The notes under the pieces: generated by a model
The model's input: the letters and a program-made list of their open reading frames with translations, nothing else
Databases searched by the model: none
Told to the model about the DNA's origin: nothing
Shown here: positions 32,575 to 42,937 of the stretch, in pieces
How positions within the stretch are numbered: position 1 is the first letter of the stretch
Layout of the letters: each line of letters begins with the position of its first letter
Assembly: GCA_964017185.1 (NCBI GenBank)
Contig: OZ024874.1
Coordinates: 13,325,957 to 13,389,956, forward strand
Length of the DNA stretch: 64,000 bases
Reading direction: 5' to 3'
DNA from: Rugalucina vietnamica
Taxonomy: Eukaryota; Mollusca; Bivalvia; Lucinida; Lucinidae
Made by a program: the position numbers and the translations under genes

Positions 32575-33235
32575 AAAATTGTAACATTTTCCTTTCCTGT
32601 GGTGGCTATCTTAGATGCACTAATTGCACTGAATTCAGGTGTTAAATATGCCAAAACATGTATATTTCCATAGCAATTACTTTTGCCATATACGGGAAGC
32701 CATCTTGAATGCCATTTTGAATTTCTTAATTTGCTCAATGGTGACAAGATGCCATCCACTGGATCCATAAACGTTAACAAAGTTGTTTGGTTTGAAAATT
32801 TTGAATTTTCGAAGGCAACGCTTTCAAATATTGCATTTTTCCTTAGTTTTGACAGCCATCTTTGATGCCTCCTTTACAGAGTATATTTTCTTGGACGCAT
32901 TTTAATGTACAATTAATTCATCTTTTAAATACAAGTGATTTCATGTCTAAAAGTCTGACAAAACATGATTATTTCACAGGAAAATAGCATTTTCTGTATA
33001 TGGGTAGCCATCTTGGACGCCATCTTGAATTTCTCAAATTGCTCAATGGTGACAAGATGTCACCCATCGGATTCTTAATGCAGAAGACCTCACCTTTCCA
33101 AATATGTAAAAACATTTTATATGTACTTTAAATCCAGGTCCACCTCAAATAGCCCAGATGGCTACAGGACTAGTTCTCTGTATGTTAATAAGACATTGGA
33201 GATTCAAATTGGAGCTTCGCTTTTTACAAGGCTGT

Positions 33236-33625
33236 GATGGAAAAAGGTAAAAGTAGGCAATGATCAGGAAAAGGCGCAATCAGAAAGAAATATCCCCTCT
33301 AAAAACCTAGGTGGGAAAAATAAATTGACAATTAGGTTCTTATACTAATAAAACATCGTAAGCCCAGTGAGTAGCTATTTCCCAATAGGCGGTCATTCAG
33401 TTACCCGAACTTAAATAAAAATATGAAAACGTACGTAAGGTTCAAACAGCACAAAAATTCGACTCCAAAACATAAAACAAATAGAGCCAACACAGAAGTA
33501 TCGCGTTGGAACGATCAGTTATATATAAAAAAAATACTTGGGGCCTTCCGCCGGTTTTAGAGGGCCCTAACCTCACCCTCATCTTCTGCAGTGGTTCACA
33601 ACATTTAGTTAGTTGATCTGTCCTG
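33236..33625 (+). mobile_element. Repeat A, block II counterpart
   Basis: GGTAAAAGTAGGCAATGATC to GATCTGTCCTGTG, colinear with 13,980-14,335. Confidence 0.8.
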
Positions 33626-33628
33626 TGA

Positions 33629-34013
33629 CAGTAGGCAAAGATAAGGAAAAGGGGCAATCAGAAAAAGATTCCCACTCCAAAAACCGAGGTGGGAAAAAAA
33701 CCAAACCAACAATCAGGTACTGATACCAAGAAAACATTTCGTAAGCCGAATGAGCAGCTATTTTCCAAATAGGTGGCCACTCAGTTACCTTAACTTAACT
33801 AAAGATATGAAAACACACATAAGGCGCCAACAGCACAAAAATTTCAACACCAAGACATAAAACAAAAAGAACTACCACAGAAGTATCTACTTGGAACGAT
33901 CAGTAACACACAGTTACTGGTGGGCTTAAATCGATTTTACATGGCCATAACCTCACCCTCAGCTTCTGCAGTGGTTCATAACATTTAGCTAGTTCTTCGG
34001 TCCTCGTGGTGAA
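33629..34013 (+). mobile_element. Second repeat A inserted next to the first
   Basis: Splits the block I sequence CCTGTGGAAAACG: left flank CCTGTG, then ACAGTAGGCAAAGAT to CGTGGTGAATCT, then CGTGTGGAAAACG. The TGTG overlap is a possible target duplication. Absent from block I, so the insertion postdates the duplication. Confidence 0.8.
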
Positions 34014-35210
34014 TCTCGTGTGGAAAACGTAGCTGGATATGTCTGATCATACCAGGAGAATATCTGGTGGGCCATAGGTAGCATGTTACTTCAACAATAG
34101 ACGTTCATGAACTGTATGATATTTAAAGTAAAGGCTAAACAATAATCATGTTCTATCAGAACCAAATTCTGCATAGACCACTTCTGAGATGCATTCAAGA
34201 CCACGATTAAAAGCTGAATTTATATTAGTATGATTTTTCGACGAACTACAACTTGCATTCTATTTCCTGAACACAAGCATGCTAAAAAGAAACAAAAAAA
34301 TGTTCATTCAAATCCAAACCAAATCCCTTTGGGAGACAACATTCATTCAAGGCTTGATAAGCCTCTGTCGCAATAAAATTGCAATAACAAACAAGCTGTT
34401 GTAGGCACATAAACGGGATGTGATTTTAATTTAGAGTTGTTTTGTTTTGCTATGGATACCATTAATGATAGAGCTAAAAACATGATAGCGTGCCAATGTT
34501 TTCGATCACGCGACAATTCGTTTTGAATAGAGTAAATTCTTCGCGCATATGCGCATATTCTAACATGTAATACATTCCGTTTTAAAAATTGTTTCCATAA
34601 CTCATTTGCGACTTTATTATTGTTGCTGACATAGATCTTGGACACTTACTACGTTTTGGATCACAGGATAAACAGCAAATGCATGAAGCTAAATCAACGA
34701 CTATTTTAAAATCTGAGTTTAGTGGGGTCTAAATTACATGGGTTTGTTTTCGTGATGTTGGTAATCCATTATCATATCGATGTCGTATTAAAAAGTGCCT
34801 ATATTGTCCGGAAGCTTTGGAAACTATTAATCTCATCATTAAATCATATTTTATGGTTATGTGCATATTTCCTGTATTATTTAAGCGTGTGTTCTTAGAT
34901 CTTGTCAATGTCTTCCAATTAATTAAGCCAAAATTAATGATAAACAGATAGATAAGTGAATAACACAATTGTAAATACTCCGTCGTTTGTAGATAACAAA
35001 AAAACTACGGGAGTGTTTTTTCTGTTGCAGAGCATATTATTTTGCTGCGTCTTGTCGGCCCATTTGACTATTCATTTGATTCGCGTTTTGTTTTATATTT
35101 GATACACTGGTATCTAAATTCAAAGCTCCTATAGCTATCACCCAGGTTTGCCAGATCTGGTAAAGAAAAATAAAAAGACAGTTGCCTCTGTTTGTAGTTT
35201 TTTGTTTGCG
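34014..35210 (+). repeat. Unit Y, landmark copy 7 (block II), with the LINE empty site
   Basis: GAAAACGTAGCTGGATATGTC runs straight into TGATCATACCAGG here (34,023-34,055), whereas block I has a 1.74-kb LINE between them. Landmark at 34,755-34,840. Ends at GTTTGCGTAT, where T copy 2 is inserted. Confidence 0.8.
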
Positions 35211-35213
35211 TAT

Positions 35214-38200
35214 TAGTCCGGCAGAACCTTCAGTGGACCTGGATTTAGAGTACATAGAAAATGTTTTTACATATTTGGAAAGCTGAGGTCTTCTACATTA
35301 AGAATCCGGCGGGTGACATCTTGTCACCATTGAGCAATTTGAGAAATCTAAGATGGCGTCCAAGATGGCTGCTCGTAAATGAAAAACAGTAGTTTCCATG
35401 CAAATAATTATATTTTGAGAGACTTTTAGATATGGGATTATTTGTATTTGAAAGCTGAATCAAATTTACATTGAAATTAGCGCAAGAAAACGGACAATGT
35501 ACGGAGAGCATCCAAGAGGGCTGCAAGAATTAAGGAAATTACATTATTGAAAAGAGGTGATTTCAAGACTAAATAATTTCTTAAACCAAACAGTTTAACA
35601 ATGTTGGTGGCATTTTGTTAACATTTAAGACTCCGATGGATGTCATCTTATCATCATTGAACACTTTGAGAAATTCAAGATGGCATTCAGGATGGTTGCC
35701 CCTATACAGAGAACAGTAATTGTCATGTAAATAATCGTTTTTTGACAGATGTAAGACCTGAAATTACTCGCATTTAAAGGCTGAACTAGTCTGTGTACAT
35801 TGAAACTAGTTCAAAGGAGATCATCTAAATTGTCCGCCAGAATAAAGGAAAATGCAATATTGAAAAGCGCTGATACTGAAACTTAAGAATTACTCAATTA
35901 ATCAATTAGTAAGGTGGCAGTTTTTGTAAACATCAGTCAAAGAATAAATCCGAATAGATAAAAGTATTCTTGAAACCTGTATTGACTTATGGTCATCATG
36001 TAGAATATTTAATATGGTAATGACTCCCGCAGATTAAAATACATGTACCAGTAAGACAAACACAGTATCAGTGCTTTATATGCAAATTACTCGTCCTTCA
36101 TAATTTGAAACTGTTCTGAAAATGTCTGTTTTGGCTCAAAACTATGATATCAAATATGGTTTCTCATTCCCTTTATTGTTTTCAAGACATCGTCTCTCAC
36201 AAATGAGAAAAATCATCATTATTTCTTGAATAAGGTTCATGTGTGTTGGTGAGCTCTTTGATGGCTGACTAGGCCAAATTCTAGCTCTAAACTGTCGGTC
36301 GCAAGTAGAGCAAGTCAATGTAAGTTATGGAAGATGCTGGTGGCCCATTGGTCTCGGCTTTGCATTTTCTGCGCTTTCTTCAGCTTCACAGATTCTCTAT
36401 TTTTTCATAGAGAGCTGCTCCTTCGTTGATGAGACCTCGCCACTTTGATCGCTCCTGTGCAGTCTGTTCCCAAGAACCCATTGGTATATCGAAATCCTTC
36501 AGAGAGGCTTTGAGAGTGTCTTTCTAGCTTTCTGGCCACCTTAAGAGCGATTTCTCTCCTGTAGTTCTTCATAGAAAACGTTCTTTGGAAGTCACGCATC
36601 CGGCATGCTTATAACATGGCCAGTCCATCTTAGCTGTGCTAGCTTTAAGACTGTATTCATGCTTTGCATTCTTGCTTTCTTCAGGACCTCCGTGTCTGGA
36701 ATCTTGTCCTGCCACTTGATATTTGGCAGCTTTCTTAACAGCTTAAGTGGAAATGGTGAAATCTCTTTGCGTGACGTTGGTATACTGCCCAGGTCTCACA
36801 TGCATGCAAAAGGGTTGGCAGTACAACAGCCTTGTAGACTTTCAGCTTGGTGTCAAGCTTGATTCCAGCCTATAATGTTTAAATGTATACCATTAAGTTG
36901 TACATGCATATTTTCTAGACCAATGATGCATGAAAGTGTACATATAGATTGTTTGTCAGTCTAAGAACCCACTGTTCTACAATTAAAACAGATACAGTGT
37001 ATATACTTCTGGATGAGCTATATTGGTGCCAATGTTTATTCAATTTATGACCCCGCTTGTGCAATATGTGCCAATGATCAATGGACTGCCATAATAAGGC
37101 GATTATCTCATCGCTTTATGGGATAATAAACAGGCTCCTAAAGAATAATGTGTGTGATACCAACGTGTATTGGTTTTATGGTCCCTTATTACCTGTTCAG
37201 TAAAACTGTCCCCCTCCGCAATCTATATTGAGTTTTCGTTTTGGAACCCTACCTGTATTCAGAGCACTTGTCTGGCCACCAGGTCTTCTAGTATCATGTT
37301 CCATATTAGTTATCAGCTAATGACTTTCAATCAATAGGAGTACATGCTTTTACAGTAATCATAGTTTACACATATTTATCTCAAAGACAAAGGGATTGGG
37401 CTCCAAGTGCTTACAAAATTAGTTACAGCCTGCTCCCTAAAATCATAATCATAAAAATCACTTGGATCTACATTTCCAGACTTTGCTGTCTGTCTTCCAG
37501 AAAAAAAGATACATACATGTATATGAGAAAAGATACATGTATGTGGGCCTATAGATAATGAGACATTGAACCCCAATTTTTGAACCATATTTTTTAGTCT
37601 GGGTCACTGTTAACTACATGTCCCTGTATTTTGCAGTGATTTGTCAACAGAACTTTGACTTTAATATTATGTGAGAGTGACCACATTACTTGTTTTTTTC
37701 TGTTTGCTTGTGTTGGTGCTGTTGTCCCAGTCAACAGCTATGGTCATGCCGGGACTTCTACCAAATTTTAGGATCACATGACTCTCAATATGTGCTTGAA
37801 AATATAACCACCTAAGTTAACAGCTAAGGTTTACGTGTATGGATGGTTTTTACTGTAGCCACTTTCCTTGGGCAGGCTTAATTAAAGGCCTTCTGTGCTG
37901 TAACCCATTAATCAGATGGTCATTCAGTAGATTTTTTTTAACTTTGCCTGGAGGCATAAGCGGCTAATATATTTCTCTTGATCCGATGGGCGGGCTCACA
38001 CCCTTCTGTAGAATTACGCATGCAGCTCAAAAGGAAATATTACCTGTCATTTTAGGTTGTGAGAGACATATGGCCTGCTTGTGTTTACAGATAAAACTAA
38101 CTGACCAGCTTTTTGATAACTGGTCTGAACTTGCCTGAAAAAAGTGGTTAAGACAAATAAAAACAAGACTGAGATCCTAATGTGCATCTATATTTATAAG

Positions 38201-38991
38201 CATGAATTGTTTAATTAAGTGGTTGTAGTTTGAGTATGTTTCGGATGTCATGGCATCCCAGGGTTGGAAATGGAGGTAATATCCCGGCATGACAATATTG
38301 GTTGACTGCGTAAAGCAACAAAACAAACAAACAAACAAACAAACGAACGAACAAACAAACAAACAAACAAACAAACAAATAAAAAATTGTAACATTTTCC
38401 TTTCCTGTGGTGGCTATCTTAGATGCACTAATTGCACTGAATTCAGGTGTTAAATATGCCAAAACATGTATATTTCCATAGCAATTACTTTTGCCATATA
38501 CGGGAAGCCATCTTGAATGCCATTTTGAATTTCTTAATTTGCTCAATGGTGAAAAGATGCCATCCACTGGATCCATAAACGTTAACAAAATTGCCACCAA
38601 GTTGTTTGGTTTGAAAATTTTGAATTTTCGAAGGCAACGCTTTCAAATATTGCATTTTTCCTTAGTTTTGACAGCCATCTTTGATGCCTCCTTTACAGAG
38701 TATATTTTCTTGGACGCATTTTAATGTACAATTAATTCATCTTTTAAATACAAGTGATTTCATGTCTAAAAGTCTGACAAAACATGATTATTTCACAGGA
38801 AAATAGCATTTTCTGTATATGGGTAGCCATCTTGGACGCCATCTTGAATTTCTCAAATTGCTCAATGGTGACAAGATGTCACCCATCGGATTCTTAATGC
38901 AGAAGACCTCACCTTTCCAAATATGTAAAAACATTTTATATGTACTTTAAATCCAGGTCCACCTCAAATAGCCCAGATGGCTACAGGACTA
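35214..38991. mobile_element. Long-TIR element T, copy 2 (3,778 bp)
   Basis: Near-identical to copy 1 over its whole length, with the same termini. It is flanked by TAT (35,211-35,213 and 38,992-38,994), while the uninterrupted sequence at 18,966 reads TTTGCGTATG. It keeps 11 bp (around ATTGCCACCA, 38,588-38,598) that copy 1 has lost. The left arm has the matching GGTGGCA, so copy 2 is ancestral there. The interior LINE fragment is at about 36,368-36,878 (minus) and (AAAC)n at about 38,319-38,381. The high identity means two recent insertions. Confidence 0.88.
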
Positions 38992-40315
38992 TATGCTTAT
39001 GCTTATCCTTCCCAAATAATGCATTGATTGTATTGTGTCATTTGATTATGGCACTTCTTAGGAATCTCTTTAAACGTGAACACAGTTTATTTTAATTTTC
39101 GGATTTTGGGCTCTTTGTCATAGTACAGTAAGGTTTTTCATGGACTTTAGTCCACAAAGCTCGGTTGACAACTCATTATGTAATGGAATGGCATACACAA
39201 CTGTCCTTTTATAAGTATTACACCTTAAACCCAGTAACGAATTGGAACATACACCATGGGAATCCAATCATTACCAATCATACTTATGTAGCTTTTACTG
39301 TGTCGAATTAGCATCAATAACAATTTGACATGAAGCACCAGCGGCTCTCTGTATGCGGATAAGATATGAGAACTTACTCTTAGTAAACGATTTTGAAATA
39401 TTTTGTGGCGTACAAAGAATCTTACCAATCAGACCACGCGAACCGAATTGTCTATTTTTGATCTGATGGCCATTGGGAAGCATTTTACTTTGGCAAACTG
39501 TTGGATATTTGAAGCTAAACAATATTCATGTGCAATCAGAACTAAATTTTAGCCCTAATACCCAATAGCACAGGGGTTGCATTCGAATCCACGATAAATA
39601 ATTAAACGAGTATCAATATGATTATTCGGCGAACAACTTGTTTACTATTTCCTTGATAGTCTAGCTCCTAGACTTTGATGTATATGCATTTGTAAACCCA
39701 TGCAATATATGTATATTGTTAATAACCATACCTTCAGCCAGTCAGATATATTTCTATCTAAGAGGCAAGTAATGGTATGGAGACTAGTGGCAATCTATTT
39801 CCTGGACACAAACATGCTGGAGAAAAAAGGGGGGCAATCCAAACACCTTAAAATTGAAAATCAAGCAAATCTGTGGAATAATTTTAAGAGTTTGTACTCA
39901 GCTATGTATACAAAACAATTTTGTTTTGGTTTGGTGCATTTCAGATGAAAAATAATCAATTAAGAGTTTTTCTGGGAAAACAGTTACTGTCTTTGCTGGC
40001 AATTTTACAATGGAAAAAGCCCTGTTCAAAAAAAAATATTGCATAAAATTTGTAATTGTTAACCGAATTTCAAAATTGTTGTGGCACTTTTTAAGACTTG
40101 GAATGCAAAATGGTGACATGGTCATATTTTTCTTGAGGTCTTTCAGAAAAATGAAATTTTGAAAAATGCAGTTTCTGGAAGATTGTATTTAGACAGTAGT
40201 GTGCATTCAAATAAAGAAAACTATCTTTCCCAAAGTGGGGCCATTTAATTCATAAGGGATTCAAATACATGTGCCGATTGTAATTATAAAAGATGGAGAC
40301 TACCAGAAACATAAT
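38992..40315 (+). repeat. Unit Y, block II continuation after T copy 2
   Basis: TATGCTTATGC then CCCAAATAATGCATTGATTG, AACCCAGTAACGAATTGG, AGCACCAGCGGCTCTCTG, TTGTGGCGTACAAAG. 39,660-40,315 is AT-rich with nothing recognisable. Confidence 0.7.
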
Positions 40316-40552
40316 TGAGCCGCGACGCGAGAAAACCGGTCTTCGGGATTTCCGACCAGGTCCGACACAAACCGGCCTGTACAAGCATAGAAGCAGGCTA
40401 GAATCTTGAAATTTTGGATTTAAGTAGAAGAGGAATTGTACTATCCGAGTAGCGAAAACAAAGGCGCTGATCAGCTTCGCGGTTACCGCGAATCTGATCT
40501 GCGTCTTTGTTTTCGCCTATACAGATTGTTGGTTTTCCCATGTAGCGGCTCA
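40316..40552. mobile_element. Hairpin element E, copy 4
   Basis: TGAGCCGCGACGCGAGAAAA to the complement of CCCATGTAGCGGCTCA. The central palindrome is GATCAGCTTCGCGGTTACCG. Very similar to copy 1. Confidence 0.85.
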
Positions 40553-40589
40553 TATTTGAAATGCTGTCACACACAAAGAACACTGGTGT

Positions 40590-40860
40590 GCTCGTTTCTC
40601 AATCTCAAATGATGTATTGTGAAATTTTCCAGTCAGAGGCTGGTCAGAGGCTGAATCACCCTAAGCAGGCTAGTCAGAGGCTGAATCACCCTAAGAATCT
40701 TAACGCATGTCTATCCTTGTCCATTTAGCCGGAAAATTTCAGTTTGAGAAAAATCGATTAGACGTCATATTCATCATTAGTTTTGATGACCGTCTAAAAC
40801 AAAATGGAAATTAGCTGCAGAAGACAATATGATTATGAAAATCGACTCTTGTTTCAGGCA
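40590..40860 (+). repeat. Tandem unit Y, distal landmark Z copy 4
   Basis: GTGTGCTCGTTTCTCAATC to TTAGCTGCAGAAGAC. Contains a local tandem copy of CAGAGGCTGAATCACCCTAA. Confidence 0.75.
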
Positions 40861-40924
40861 ACTAACCTATTATAGATTTGCACACATAAGGAAACAAATT
40901 ATACTTTTAAAAATATTATACGGA

Positions 40925-41010
40925 CCACTCCAATATTTTCCATATATTACAGTAATTTCCATATATTACACACAATATTTTCCATATATTACACACAATA
41001 ATTAACCTTA
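40925..41010 (+). repeat. Short tandem repeat around TTTTCCATATATTACA
   Basis: Three imperfect units of about 22-30 bp. The colinear copy near 53,905 has a single unit. Confidence 0.75.
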
Positions 41011-41047
41011 ATTTAATGACAATCCCAAAAGAACCAGAATTTGTTTT

Positions 41048-41269
41048 TCATTTACCATAATTTAGGAATTGCCTCAAAGTTTCTGACTGCAAGAAATTTG
41101 ATACAGCAACTGCTCTGTCAAAGCCCGTGGAGATTCCTTTGCGAATATCAGATTTTGCTGAAAAGTAGAAAAAAAATGACATAAGCTCAAACATGATCAT
41201 TGCAAGCACATTTGAAACCCATACTGTCTGTTTTTGCCAAAATCTTGTGCATTGCAAACTGACTTTCAC
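41048..41269 (-). other. 73-codon frame conserved in a distal Y copy
   Basis: The minus-strand frame contains IMFELMSFFFYFSAK and GFDRAVAVSNFLQSET. 53,957-54,151 has the parallel frame with IMFELMLFF and GFGRAVAVSNFLQSET. Both are paralogous DNA, so shared peptides alone do not prove coding. Not recognised. Confidence 0.2.
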
Positions 41270-41829
41270 GAAGAAATCAAATTGAATTCAAAACGTGAAT
41301 TTTCAAAAGAAAACAAAACAATTTCAGAATTCAGAATTTCGTGAACTCGGAAAAATGCCATAATTACAGGTTTTTCGACTGTACGGTCAGGACCTTTTCT
41401 GCTCCACATGTATTGTAGTCTGTAACTTTGGGACATTTTCTAAAATAATGCAAATAAAGAGTGTATGTTGGGTGAGTTTGGAATGCTATAAAACAGCTGA
41501 GATTACACTTTGTCCATTTTGCGCTACGATATATCGAAAATATTGCATGAACTTGAGAATGAGCAAACTATTTTTCAGGTTCTATTCAGGTCAAACTCAT
41601 CATATGAAGATTTTTAAACAATACTAAAACATGATATTGCTCAACAAAATCAAGTGTATGTCGAAAGAAACCATTGTATTCAAGGCCGCCATTAAGATAC
41701 ATATTACAGCCGCAGCCATGGGTTTGGGAATTAGGCTTTACAATTATTAAAATTTCTATTGATCATACCAGGCTATAAAGTCATAATTTGTTATTAACCA
41801 TACCAGTCCTACACTACAGAGCAATGATG
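41270..41829. other. Distal Y-like sequence and isolated minisatellite units, no gene
   Basis: 41,400-41,600 parallels 54,520-54,680 (TGCAAATAAA, TTTTGCGCTACGATA against TTTCGCCACGATA). 41,760-41,815 has two degenerate ACCATACCAG units of the 37-bp minisatellite. Confidence 0.5.
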
Positions 41830-42545
41830 TGATCACTGCCAGAATTGTAAAAGCTAGTGTGACATTTGGAAGATTCCGCACGCGAAATGAAATCACGCTT
41901 GACACCAAGCTGAAAGTCTGCAAGGCTGTGGTACGGCCAACCAGTTTATATCATGTGAGACCTGGACAGTCTACCAATGTCATGCAAAGAGACCTAATCA
42001 GTTCCACTTAAGCTGTGTGAAAAAAGCTGTTAAAATCAAGTGGCAAGACGATATTCCAGACGAAGTGGTCCTGAAAGAGACAGGGGTGCAAAACAAGCAT
42101 AAGTCACAGCTAAGAATAACTGGCCATGTTATAAGAATGCTTGATGAGCGACAAAAAAGGTTTCTATGGAGAATAACAGGAAGGAATAAAATATAAAGGG
42201 TTGATCCTTTGGAAGCAGTAAAGATGGCATGGACTATATTGCGCAATTTCGGGTAATGAACCCTCATCAGTAGCCCTTTTTAAACCGGTAGCGAAAGCAA
42301 GAATATTGTACTGCAATTTTGGAAACTTACACAAGAAGTCTAAATCAAAGACACAATTGCTTCTAAACGTAAGTGTTTTGAACACTCTGAATATCTTTAC
42401 TGATTTCAAAGGACCTAAATAAAGATATAATAACGCTTTCAAGGTGACCAGAAAAAAAAAACAAAGACACCCTCAAAGCCTCTCCGAAGGATTTCAACAT
42501 ACCAGTCTTGGGAACAGGCTGCTTAAGAGCGATTAAAGTGGTGCT
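41830..42545 (+). pseudogene. LINE C-terminal fragment interrupted by MITE B
   Basis: Same LINE family as the fragment inside T: VKASVTFGRF, ITLDTKLKVCKAVV, IKWQDDIPDEVVLKE, RITGHVIRML (41,840-42,140), then after the MITE KVTRKKK..RHPQSLSEGF (42,433-42,545). Stops and frame changes. Orientation is opposite to the T-internal copies. Confidence 0.7.
42190..42428. mobile_element. MITE B, complete copy inside the LINE fragment
   Basis: About 240 bp. Ends TATAAAGGGTTGATCCTTTG and the complement of TTTCAAAGGACCTAAATAAA. Flanked by AATAA (42,185-42,189 and 42,429-42,433). The LINE homology is continuous once it is removed. Confidence 0.75.
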
Positions 42546-42547
42546 GC

Positions 42548-42832
42548 ACTGATCGTTCCATAGCGATACTTCTGTTGTGGTTCTATTTGTTTTATGTTTT
42601 GGAGTCAAGTTTTTGTGCTATTTGAGCCGCGTGAGCGTTATCATGGTTTGGATTGCGTTCGGGTGTCTGGGTGGACGCCTATTGTGAAATAGCTGCTCAC
42701 TCAGCTTACGATATGTTTTCTAAGTATAAGTACCTAATTGTCAATTTAGTTTCTTCCCACCTCGGTTTTTGTAGCGGGAATTTCTCTCTGATTGCCCCTT
42801 TTCCTGATCATTACCTACTTGTACCTTTCTAG
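42548..42832 (-). mobile_element. Repeat A, reverse copy
   Basis: ATCGTTCCATAGCGATACTT to the head complement ACCTACTTGTACCTTTCT. Confidence 0.75.
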
Positions 42833-42835
42833 TAT

Positions 42836-42897
42836 TAAGTATACAGTCATTTGTCTTTATATTAACCATACCAGGCTTTACAGTCATTTACCTTTAT

Positions 42898-42937
<40 letters not shown>
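42836..42937 (+). repeat. Two isolated 37-bp minisatellite units followed by poly(T)
   Basis: ACAGTCATTTGTC and ACCATACCAGGCTTTACAG (42,865) match the large array at 55,549. Poly(T) of 36 at 42,902-42,937. Confidence 0.8.

Larger units (their letters stand above)
29406..33172. mobile_element. Long-TIR element T, copy 1 (3,767 bp)
   Basis: Starts TAGTCCGGCAGAACC and ends TAGCCCAGATGGCTACAGGACTA after GGTCCACCTCAAA. It is flanked by GTT (29,403-29,405 and 33,173-33,175). Block I has the uninterrupted GAAGCACCAGTGGCTCTC at about 13,904, and other Y copies have CACCTGCGGTTCTCTG. The TIRs are about 600-700 bp, each holding two about 330-bp modules. No transposase is seen; the interior has a decayed LINE fragment, a retroposon-like stretch and an (AAAC)n run. 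A 3-bp duplication fits several families (EnSpm, Harbinger, Zator, Academ), so I leave it unassigned. It differs from copy 2 by one 11-bp gap and about eight substitutions that I could see. Confidence 0.85.

Noticed and set aside
32369-32780. 125-codon minus frame inside T (and the 129-codon one in copy 2)
   Set aside because: It crosses the (AAAC)n run and TIR module. The 11-bp difference between near-identical copies lies within it, and there is no recognisable domain.
29406-38991. T copies as a tandem segmental duplication
   Set aside because: The flanks differ, each copy has its own 3-bp duplication, and uninterrupted targets exist elsewhere in the window.
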